Part shown: positions 1 to 5,927 of the stretch, one piece after another
Layout of the letters: each line of letters starts with the position of its first letter
Position numbering within the stretch: the first letter of the stretch is position 1
Assembly: GCA_029945495.1 (NCBI GenBank)
Contig: JAQSCR010000608.1
Coordinates: forward strand, 1-7,742
Length of the DNA stretch: 7,742 nt
From: Pseudolabrys sp.
Lineage (GTDB): Bacteria; Pseudomonadota; Alphaproteobacteria; Rhizobiales; Xanthobacteraceae
Reading direction: 5' to 3'
Program-made: the position numbers and the translations under genes
The notes under the pieces: model-generated
The model's input: only the letters and a program-made list of their open reading frames with translations
What the model was told of the DNA's origin: nothing
Database searches by the model: none

Positions 1-146
1 AGAGGGAATCATGACCCGCAATAAATGTATAGAAATTTCAGAGACGGGACACTAGTCATTTCATGCGTCTACGTTTTGTTGCCACAGGACTCTTGCTGCT
101 TGGGGCACGCTGACTCAAATTAGGGGCAGCAGAAGGGTTGGCCAGC

Positions 147-197
147 CATGTGGTCTGTGACCACGGTCCTGGGCAGGGGATACCCCCGTGCACCCCT
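147..197. other. Candidate origin of transfer (oriT) upstream of mob genes
   Basis: A perfect 6-bp inverted repeat with a 3-base loop lies at 150-164 (GTGGTC, TGT, GACCAC). A second short hairpin lies at 176-186 (GGGG, ATA, CCCC). Read on the - strand from 182 to 171, the sequence is TATCCCCTGCCC, which resembles the IncP nic region TATCCTGCCC with two extra C. An oriT is normally next to the genes for its relaxase and accessory DNA-binding protein, and those follow directly at 220 and 544. In RP4 the main inverted repeat lies on the 5' side of nic on the nicked strand, whereas here the hairpin would be 3' of it, so the match is imperfect. The rest of 1-219 shows no convincing gene: only an open 17-codon tail at 2-55 and a 16-codon ORF at 63-113. 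Confidence 0.3.
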
Positions 198-208
198 TGA
201 AGGTGAGC

Positions 209-213
209 AGGAG
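209..213 (+). promoter_or_regulatory. Ribosome binding site setting the start of the mob accessory gene
   Basis: AGGAG lies 6 bases ahead of the ATG at 220. The alternative in-frame ATG at 148 has no purine-rich site before it and would place the 150-164 hairpin inside the gene, so 220 is the preferred start. Confidence 0.75.
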
Positions 214-219
214 CATAAA

Positions 220-540
220 ATGCGCGCCGAAACCGCCATTCGGCTTCGGATCTCTGGGCCTCTAAAGGCCGAATGGCAGGCGCGCGCCCGTGCCGACGGC
301 ATCAGCCTATCCCATGCGCTGCGCACCGCTGGACGCCTGGGGATGCTGCTCGGGCCCGCCCGGCTCCAGGAAGCCGTCTCGGCGATCAGCGCCTTGCGGC
401 GTGACCTGCACGTGGCCGTTTCCGAATTACGTGACGTGGCTACAAGCGGTCCCGGAATCGAGCCGGACAGGCGTAGGGCCGCCATCGCCAGTGTTCACGA
501 AGCCGCCGAAGCGACTACCACCTTTCTCCGGAACCGTTGA
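220..540 (+). CDS. Ribbon-helix-helix-type mobilization accessory protein
   Basis: This 106-residue protein is probably a relaxosome accessory protein that binds oriT DNA and helps the relaxase nick it. The N-terminus fits a ribbon-helix-helix fold: a short strand at residues 6-12 (AIRLRIS), a first helix at about 14-26 with alternating charged residues, the turn ADGIS, and a second helix at about 29-43. The pattern 'strand, KAEWQARARADGISLSHALR' is typical of MobC-like proteins. The rest is predicted helical and would suit dimerisation. Its stop at 538-540 is followed by the relaxase ATG at 544, so the two genes are probably co-transcribed and translationally coupled. I see no frameshift here, so it may outlive the broken relaxase as a DNA-binding protein. 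A plasmid antitoxin or another small RHH regulator is possible, but the neighbour favours mobilization. Confidence 0.6.
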   Translation: MRAETAIRLRISGPLKAEWQARARADGISLSHALRTAGRLGMLLGPARLQEAVSAISALRRDLHVAVSELRDVATSGPGIEPDRRRAAIASVHEAAEATTTFLRNR

Positions 541-543
541 CCG

Positions 544-1382
544 ATGATCATCAAGGGTGAACGGATCATAGCATCCCGGGCGGCTACGCCGCTTCTCCGG
601 CACCTGCTGCACGGCGAGGAGAATGATCGAGTAACCCTGCTGCAGGGGACCGAAGAGGACACCCGAGCGGCGTTTGCGGACGCTCGCAATGCAGCTAAGA
701 AGTTTGCACTTCGACATTTCATCATTTCGCCAGAAAGCGAAACATCCCGGGCTGACGCAATGATGGTCCTGGGATTGCTAGCCCGAGAATTTGCGTTTGA
801 TCCTGCGACGGCCATTGTATTCGAGCACGATAAGCCACGCGCGGCGCCGACGGCCTTCGGCACCCACTGGCACTGCCTTTTGCCAGAGATCGATCTTGCA
901 ACCGGGCGAGTAATGGACTCTGGGTATTCTTACTTGAGGCACGAAAAACAGCCCGGATCGCCGAATATTCGCTGAAACAGAAATTTATCCGCTCCAACCA
1001 CGAACTGGCTTGCCTGGCGGCATTGGAATCCGACGGCCGCCTAGAAGTGGCTGCGGCACTGCGGGCGTTCATCGAGAGCGATCCGGGTGAGGCACACAGG
1101 GAGGCCTTTTCCGTGGCCGTCCATCAGATGGGAAAGCGCCAAGGCACCAACATCCCGGCGGCACGCGCGGCGGTTCGGGCGGCTTGGGAAACGACATCCA
1201 CGGGAGCGGCCTTTGACGAGGCGCTCGGCGTGAGCCAGCTGTCCATCCGCTCAGGTGCCAAGCCGGGCACATTCATCATCGAAACTGATAATGGCATTTT
1301 CATCGGCGCCGCACATCGCCTGGCGCGAGTCCGTCGTGCAGACATCGAAGCGCGAATGAAGGGAGCTAAAATTCGCGATTAA
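544..1382 (+). pseudogene. Relaxase/mobilization nuclease, split by a one-base frameshift
   Basis: The start (MIIKG, then LLRHLLHGEENDRV) and the segment with HWH at residues 108-110 followed by an acidic PEID and DSGYSYLRHE resemble small MobA/VirD2-like relaxases of rhizobia and Methylobacterium. Such enzymes nick oriT and carry the strand into the recipient. The first frame ends at 975 after 143 residues. The -1 frame then runs without a stop from before 951 to 1382 and continues the family pattern (TARIAEYSLKQKF). Adding one A to the run at 944-948 gives GAA AAA ACA and rejoins both parts into 279 residues. The second half ends in a small domain (residues about 215-275) with the usual relaxase tail pattern of strand, turn, then RVRRADIEARM. 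No tyrosine occurs before residue 128, so the usual motif I nucleophile is not evident. The best reading is a decayed gene. A sequencing error in the A run is the main alternative; regulated frameshifting is unlikely because only one codon could re-pair. Confidence 0.65.
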
Positions 1383-1443
1383 TCAAGCCGTTAACTACGG
1401 GACTAGGGTTAGCTACCACTCTCTCCGCCACTTTCGCATGCCA

Positions 1444-1473
1444 CCTGCCGAGCCGACGATGATTCGTCGCAGG
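1444..1473. terminator. Hairpin between convergent genes, possible bidirectional terminator
   Basis: CGACGA (1454-1459), loop TGAT and TCGTCG (1464-1469) form a perfect 6-bp stem. An outer CCTGC (1444-1448) can pair with GCAGG (1469-1473) across a 5-base bulge, with the base at 1469 shared. It lies in the 119-base gap between the stops of the relaxase pseudogene (+) and ligD (-), where a shared terminator would be expected. No U run follows on either strand, so intrinsic termination would be weak. The rest of the gap shows no gene. Confidence 0.35.
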
Positions 1474-1501
1474 CCCCAATTCAGAAAAACAGCGCCGCGA
1501 T

Positions 1502-4033
1502 TTATCCGGTTAAGTCCGGCAGCCGCTGCTTGAGTTTGTCATAACGCGGCCACGGATCGGGCGCGCTGATGCCGCGCGTCGACTTGCCGATTTCCGCCGG
1601 GTGGGCCGTCTTCAGGCCCGACAGCGTCTTCCAGGATACCGGCAGTGCGATATAGGCTCCGGCGCGCGACCGGGTCGAGAACGGCGCGATGGCGGTCGCG
1701 CCGCGCTGGTTGCGCAGATAGTCGATGAAGATTTTTCCCTTGCGCTTGGCCTTCGACATATTGGCGACGTAACGGTCCGGGCTGTCGCCCGCCATCACGC
1801 GCGAAATGCTTTCGGCAAAATCCTTGTGCTCGTCCCAGGAATGTCCGCGCTTGAGCGGCACGACGACGTGGATGCCTTTGCCGCCCGTCACCATCGGGAA
1901 TGACTCAAGGTGCAGCTTCTTCAGCCGGTCGCGCATCTCGTGCGCCGCATCGCGCACTTTCGCAAAGGCCAGCCCTTCATCGGGGTCGAAATCGAACACC
2001 ATCCGGTCGGGCTTTTCGACGGCGTCGATGTGGCAACCCCAGATGTGAAACTCCAGCACGCCCATTTGAACGGCGGCGACCAGGCCGCGCGCATCCTCGA
2101 TATAAAGATAGTCCTCAATGCCGGAACTGTCGCGGATCGACACCTTTTGGAATTCTTCGGGAAAGCCGGCCGAGGCATGCTTCTGGAAAAAGCACGCCGT
2201 GCCGCTGCCGCGCGGGCAACGCACTAGACTGATCGGCCGCCTCGCCAGATGCGGCAACATGCGGTCGGCGACGTCCAGATAATGCTCGATCAGCGCGCGC
2301 TTGGTGACTTTTTGCGCGGCGAACAGCACGCGGTCCGGATGCGTGACGCGGACGCCCTCGATCATTTCCGAGCCATCGTCGGATACTCTCTCGGCTTTTG
2401 CGCGTGTTGGGGCCTTCGCTTTCGCCATCGGCATCTCCTGCATGACCTCGCGCGCGGGCTTGTCGCCGCGCAAGCCTTTGAACGAACCCTGCCGCACCAA
2501 CCCGTCGCGCGTCCAGCCGCGGAAGGCGATCTGCGCAACAAGTTTGGGTGCGATAAAATGTGCATGCCGGGCAATCGCCGGCGGAACGTCGGGCACCGGC
2601 GCACCTTTACGCGCCAATGCCTTGAATCTCTTCGCCAGATCGCCCAGCCCGTATTCGGAATAGCCGCTGCCGACGCGACCGGCGTAACGCAACGCGCCTT
2701 TGTCGTGGGTGGCCAGCAGCAGCGACGAAAATTCCCGGCCGGCCTTTTGCGACGGCCGCCAGCCGATAATGACAAATTCCTGATCCATGCCGCATTTGGT
2801 CTTGAGCCAGCTTTGGGTGCGGCCGGAACGATAGGACGCATCAGCGCGCTTGGAGACGATGCCTTCGAGATGAAGCTCGCAGGCGTGGCTGAAGAATTTT
2901 TCGCCGGCGCCGTCGATATGATCGGAATACAGCAGCGGCCCGTCCGGTGGCGCGGCGCTGAGCAATTGCTTCAGGCGGGCTTTTCGTTCGAGCAAGGGCG
3001 TATTGCGTAAATCATCGCCGTCGAGCCGCAGCAGATCGAACAAGTGATAGCCGATCCCGGCGCCGCCATTGCTGAGCGCGTCCTGCAATGCCCCAAAATC
3101 GGTACGCCCATTCGCGTCGGTGACCGTGATTTCGCCATCAATCAGGGCGCTGTCGCAGGGCAATTGCTGGAGCGGCGCGACCAAAGGGTGGAAGCGGTCG
3201 GTCCAGTTAAGCCCGTTACGGGTGCGGATCGCCACTTTATCGCCGGCAAGCGCGGCGATGGCGCGATAGCCGTCGAACTTGATTTCGTGCAGCCAGCCGG
3301 GTCCTGCCGGCGGCGCATCAACCAGCGTGGCGAGTTGCGGCTTGACGAAGGCGGGGAGGGGACCTGCAGGCTTTTTTTTTAAGGCTTTGGTTTTGACTTT
3401 CGCTTTTGTCGCTTTTGGCTGGGGCGCTTTCGGCTTGTTCGAGTGCCAGACTTTGGTGCCATTGGCGATTTCGTCCATGGTGCGGCCGGTCGTCACGCTC
3501 GTGGTCTCGCGCTCGACGATCGGTTTGCCCTTCCGTAGAACATAGTCGTCGATTTCCTTGATCAGCAGCCAATTGTCCTTGTCTTTCTTGCTGCGGGCGC
3601 GCAACCGCACCAGCGCCCAGTGGCCCTGAAGCCGCTTGCCGCGCAGAGCGAAACTGAGTTTGCCCTTGTCGAGCCCGGCATCGACATCGCCGTCCGGCGA
3701 CCAGGTGCCGCGGTCCCACAGCATCACCGTGCCGCCACCGTATTCGCCTTGCGGAATGGTGCCTTCGAAAGAACCGTATTCGATCGGATGGTCTTCGACG
3801 TGAACCGCCAGCCGCTTGTCGTCCGGATTTTCGCTCGGCCCCTTCGGCACCGCCCAGCTCAGCAGCGCGCCGTCCCATTCGAGACGAAAATCGTAGTGCT
3901 CGCGGCGCGCCGCGTGCTTCTGGATGAGATAGCGCAGCTTATGGCTTGATCGGCGCGGCGCGCCCTCCGGCTCACGCGTCTTCTTGAAGTCGCGTTTCGA
4001 TCGGTATTTTGTCAGGCGATCGCGCTTGGCCAT
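1502..4033 (-). CDS. ligD: NHEJ multifunctional DNA ligase D (phosphoesterase-ligase-polymerase)
   Basis: This 843-residue ATP-dependent ligase trims, fills and seals double-strand breaks brought together by Ku. The 3'-phosphoesterase domain (about 30-175) keeps its metal ligands H40, H46, D48 (in HYDFRLE) and H82 (EDHP). A Lys/Ala-rich linker follows (about 198-225). The ligase domain (about 230-415) has the adenylated lysine K252 in EIKFDGYR, then DGEI, YHLFDLL, LEGIVSKR and WLKTK. The OB-fold runs from about 416 to 520. The primase-type polymerase domain (about 560-840) has VTHPDRVLF, SLVRCPRG..CFFQKH, catalytic aspartates in DFDPD (681-685), TGGKGIHVVVPL, and a third aspartate D771 in FIDYLRNQRG. 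All expected catalytic residues are present, and the length is normal for a three-domain LigD. I chose the ATG at 4033 because it lies 2 bases after the ku stop; a TTG two codons earlier would overlap ku and has no better ribosome site. It is co-transcribed with ku. Confidence 0.96.
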   Translation of the reverse strand: MAKRDRLTKYRSKRDFKKTREPEGAPRRSSHKLRYLIQKHAARREHYDFRLEWDGALLSWAVPKGPSENPDDKRLAVHVEDHPIEYGSFEGTIPQGEYGGGTVMLWDRGTWSPDGDVDAGLDKGKLSFALRGKRLQGHWALVRLRARSKKDKDNWLLIKEIDDYVLRKGKPIVERETTSVTTGRTMDEIANGTKVWHSNKPKAPQPKATKAKVKTKALKKKPAGPLPAFVKPQLATLVDAPPAGPGWLHEIKFDGYRAIAALAGDKVAIRTRNGLNWTDRFHPLVAPLQQLPCDSALIDGEITVTDANGRTDFGALQDALSNGGAGIGYHLFDLLRLDGDDLRNTPLLERKARLKQLLSAAPPDGPLLYSDHIDGAGEKFFSHACELHLEGIVSKRADASYRSGRTQSWLKTKCGMDQEFVIIGWRPSQKAGREFSSLLLATHDKGALRYAGRVGSGYSEYGLGDLAKRFKALARKGAPVPDVPPAIARHAHFIAPKLVAQIAFRGWTRDGLVRQGSFKGLRGDKPAREVMQEMPMAKAKAPTRAKAERVSDDGSEMIEGVRVTHPDRVLFAAQKVTKRALIEHYLDVADRMLPHLARRPISLVRCPRGSGTACFFQKHASAGFPEEFQKVSIRDSSGIEDYLYIEDARGLVAAVQMGVLEFHIWGCHIDAVEKPDRMVFDFDPDEGLAFAKVRDAAHEMRDRLKKLHLESFPMVTGGKGIHVVVPLKRGHSWDEHKDFAESISRVMAGDSPDRYVANMSKAKRKGKIFIDYLRNQRGATAIAPFSTRSRAGAYIALPVSWKTLSGLKTAHPAEIGKSTRGISAPDPWPRYDKLKQRLPDLTG
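3371..3380 (-). other. A9 run with in-phase A_AAA_AAG slippery heptamer inside ligD
   Basis: On the coding strand the frame reads TTA AAA AAA AAG, encoding Leu and three Lys (residues 218-221) in the linker between the phosphoesterase and ligase domains. The last seven bases (3377-3371) are A_AAA_AAG in the phase used for -1 frameshifting in E. coli dnaX. A -1 shift, or an extra A from polymerase slippage, reads 17 more codons and stops at 3318, giving about 238 residues: the phosphoesterase domain alone. I see no clear upstream Shine-Dalgarno-like stimulator. The only structure directly downstream is the small palindrome CCTGCAGG. Confidence 0.4.
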
Positions 4034-4035
4034 GA

Positions 4036-4914
4036 TCAAGCCGCCGCTTTGTGCCGGCCCTTTTTGCGCCGCGGCACTTTTTTGGCGGCTGGCCTGGCCT
4101 TGGCTCTGGACTTAGCCGCGGGCTTGGCGCCGGCATCGCCTTTGACGCTGCGCTTGAGCGCCTCCATCAGATTGATGACGTTGGAGGCTGGCGCGTTATC
4201 CTCGATCTGGCGCGGCGGACGCTCCTCCTGCTTGGCGGCGATCAGCTCGCGCAAGGCAAGGGTGTAGGAATCCTTGAATTGTTCCGGATGAAATTTCGAT
4301 GATTTCTTTTTGATCAGCTCCTCGCCGAGATCGAGCAGGTCCTTGTCCGGATGCTTTTCCGGAATCTCGTCGAAAGCCGAATCGGCCTTTTTCAGTTCGT
4401 CGGGATAGCGCAGCGTTTCCATCAGCAGGCCCTTGCCGCAAGGCTTGATCGCGACAATCGAGCTCGCGCCGCGCACCACGATCTGGCCGAGGCCGATTTT
4501 CTTGGTCTTGCGCAACGCATCCCGCAACACCGAATAGGCTTCCTCGACGTCTTCATTGTCGCCGTCCGGCAGGACAAAAAACGGCCGTTCGAAATAGATC
4601 GGGTCGATATCGTCCTGATCGACGAACTGAACGAGGTCGATCGATTTCTTGGCTTCGAGCTTAACCTCGTCGATCTCCTCGTCGGTCAGCAGGACGTATT
4701 TGCCCTTCTCGACCTCGTAGCCCTTCACGATATCGTCGGCATCGACCGGGCCGACGCCAGGAGCGACCTTCTCGTAACGGATGCGCTTGCCGCTGGGCTT
4801 GTGGATCTGGTTGAAGGAAATACGCCGGGACGATTTGGTCGCGGGGACGATTTCAACCGGAATAGAGACGAGAGCGAGACGAATACGTCCGGACCAATAA
4901 GCACGCGCGGCCAT
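4036..4914 (-). CDS. ku: NHEJ DNA end-binding protein Ku
   Basis: Bacterial Ku is a homodimeric ring that threads onto broken DNA ends and recruits LigD. The 292 residues begin with the family signature (MAARAYWSGRIRLALVSIPV) and continue through the Ku core: FNQIH.PSGKRIRYEKV at 34-50, DIVKGYEVEKGKYVLLTDEE at 61-80, DPIYFERPFFVLPD at 104-117 and GLGQIVVRG at 141-149. The conserved short C-terminal segment NVINLMEALKRSV (245-257), which in this family contacts LigD, is intact. From 258 to the end is a flexible tail rich in Lys, Arg and Ala, as in many rhizobial Ku proteins; it probably adds DNA contacts. The ATG at 4914 is supported by a strong ribosome site at 4921-4928. It is the first gene of the ku-ligD unit and has an EcfG-type promoter upstream. 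The length is normal and nothing is missing. Confidence 0.96.
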   Translation of the reverse strand: MAARAYWSGRIRLALVSIPVEIVPATKSSRRISFNQIHKPSGKRIRYEKVAPGVGPVDADDIVKGYEVEKGKYVLLTDEEIDEVKLEAKKSIDLVQFVDQDDIDPIYFERPFFVLPDGDNEDVEEAYSVLRDALRKTKKIGLGQIVVRGASSIVAIKPCGKGLLMETLRYPDELKKADSAFDEIPEKHPDKDLLDLGEELIKKKSSKFHPEQFKDSYTLALRELIAAKQEERPPRQIEDNAPASNVINLMEALKRSVKGDAGAKPAAKSRAKARPAAKKVPRRKKGRHKAAA

Positions 4915-4920
4915 TAGATA

Positions 4921-4928
4921 TTCCTCCC
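4921..4928 (-). promoter_or_regulatory. Strong ribosome binding site of ku
   Basis: On the - strand GGGAGGAA lies 6 bases before the ATG at 4914. It is the strongest Shine-Dalgarno match in the window and implies efficient ku translation. Confidence 0.8.
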
Positions 4929-4955
4929 TATGCGGGACAAACCCCTATTGGATAG

Positions 4956-4980
4956 AACGGTGCAGCGGCTACCCGGTTCC
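4956..4980 (-). promoter_or_regulatory. EcfG-type (general stress response) promoter of ku-ligD
   Basis: On the - strand GGAAC (4980-4976) is followed after exactly 16 bases by CGTT (4959-4956). GGAAC-N16/17-CGTT is the promoter recognised by EcfG-type sigma factors (SigT, RpoE2 and relatives), which run the PhyR-NepR-controlled general stress response of alphaproteobacteria. Transcription would start at about 4947-4950, leaving a leader of roughly 35 bases that contains the ku ribosome site. The whole promoter lies in the 83-base gap between the upstream permease stop and ku. In Sinorhizobium meliloti some ku genes are known members of the RpoE2 regulon, which supports this reading. Confidence 0.7.
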
Positions 4981-4986
4981 AGCGGA

Positions 4987-4997
4987 CCCCTCAGGGG
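4987..4997. repeat. Short inverted repeat after the MalG-type permease gene
   Basis: CCCC, TCA, GGGG directly follows the permease stop (4998-5000 on the - strand). A 4-bp stem without a U run is at most a weak terminator, so read-through from the transporter genes into ku is plausible. It ends 6 bases upstream of the -35 element of the ku promoter. Confidence 0.2.
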
Positions 4998-5927
4998 CTA
5001 TTCCTTCACCGCCCCGGTCATGGCCGAGACATAGTGCTCGACGAAGAAGGCATAGAGGATCACCAGCGGCAGCGAGCCGATCATGGCGCCGGCCATCAGC
5101 GAGCCCCAGCGATAGACGTCGCCGTCGACCAGCGCGGTCACGATGGCGACCGGCACGGTTTTATACTGCGTCGACGAGATGAAGGTCAGTGCGTAAATGA
5201 ACTCGTTCCAGCATAACGTGAAGCAGAAGATGAAGGCCGAAATCAGACCCGGGATCGCCAGCGGCAGCACGATCTTGGTCAATATCTGCCAGCGGCTGGC
5301 GCCGTCGATCAGCGCGCACTCCTCCAGCTCGAACGGAATGGTCTTGAAGTAGCCCATCAGGAGCCAGGTCGAGAACGGGATCAGGATGGTTGGATAGGTC
5401 AGGATCAGCGCGAACGGCGTGTCGAACAGGCCGTACTGGAACACGACGGTCGACAGCGGAATGAACAGGATCGACGGCGGCACCAGATAGGCCAGGAAGA
5501 TCGCGCCGCCGACCCACTGCGCCCCTTTGTAACGCAGCCGCACGATGGCATAGGCGGCGAGCACGCTGGCGGCGATCGACAAGGCTGTCGCGCAGGTTGC
5601 GATCAGCATCGTGTTCATGAGCCAGAGCGGATAGTCGGTCTCGAACAGCAGCTTGTAGATATGCTTGAAGGTCGGGTTCCAGGTCCAAAACGGGCTGTAG
5701 GTTTCGAAGTCGAGCAACTGTTCGTCCGGCTTAACGGATGTCAGCGCCATCCAGTAGAACGGGAACAGCAGCACCGCCAGGATGATTCCGAGCGGCAGAT
5801 ACAGCGTGACCAGCCGGCGCGGCAGGCTGTCGAGATAGCTCATGCCTTCGGAGCTGTCGGGGCCCGGTGCCGAGGCGGTGAGGACCGCCTTCGGGTCGGA
5901 AACCTTCTGGACGAATGCATCAGTCAT
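4998..5927 (-). CDS. Carbohydrate ABC transporter permease, MalG type
   Basis: This inner-membrane subunit of a CUT1-family sugar importer pairs with the MalF-type permease encoded upstream. The 309 residues include a hydrophilic N-terminus (1-38) and about six membrane segments (about 40-60, 103-128, 138-160, 171-193, 226-247, 276-297). The cytoplasmic EAA loop that docks with the ATPase is at about 199-228 (ELEECALIDGASRWQILTKI, then VLPLAIPG), with the conserved glycine at 209. The motif SVKPDEQ after the first segment and the ending HYVSAMTGAVKE are typical of MalG-like proteins. Its ATG overlaps the last 8 bases of the upstream permease gene, giving translational coupling. The substrate cannot be read from the sequence. 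The gene after it is ku rather than an ATPase gene. Confidence 0.92.
   Translation of the reverse strand: MTDAFVQKVSDPKAVLTASAPGPDSSEGMSYLDSLPRRLVTLYLPLGIILAVLLFPFYWMALTSVKPDEQLLDFETYSPFWTWNPTFKHIYKLLFETDYPLWLMNTMLIATCATALSIAASVLAAYAIVRLRYKGAQWVGGAIFLAYLVPPSILFIPLSTVVFQYGLFDTPFALILTYPTILIPFSTWLLMGYFKTIPFELEECALIDGASRWQILTKIVLPLAIPGLISAFIFCFTLCWNEFIYALTFISSTQYKTVPVAIVTALVDGDVYRWGSLMAGAMIGSLPLVILYAFFVEHYVSAMTGAVKE

Noticed and set aside
1..55. Open frame from the left edge (17 codons, stop at 53-55) as the tail of an upstream gene
   Set aside because: Too short to recognise, and two of three frames would stop by chance at this length; it cannot be supported.
148..219. Upstream ATG at 148 for the mobilization accessory protein
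   Set aside because: No Shine-Dalgarno, and the extra 24 residues do not resemble the RHH start, whereas the ATG at 220 has AGGAG at ideal spacing.
943..951. Programmed frameshifting in the relaxase A run
   Set aside because: The zero-frame codons are GAA AAA CAG, so only AAA could re-pair after a -1 slip, and no stimulatory structure is evident. A plain one-base deletion explains it better.
943..1508. Repeated GAAAAACAGC (943-952, 1484-1493) and ATTTATCCG (983-991, 1500-1508) as possible att sites
   Set aside because: The copies are short, differently spaced and inside or next to coding sequence; about one such match is expected by chance in 1.5 kb.
2249..3010. 253-codon open frame on the + strand inside ligD
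   Set aside because: It covers the essential ligase and OB-fold region on the other strand, has no ribosome site and no recognisable domain.
4351..4917. 188-codon open frame on the + strand opposite ku
   Set aside because: It mirrors the ku coding sequence; the Ku protein is complete and conserved in the other direction.
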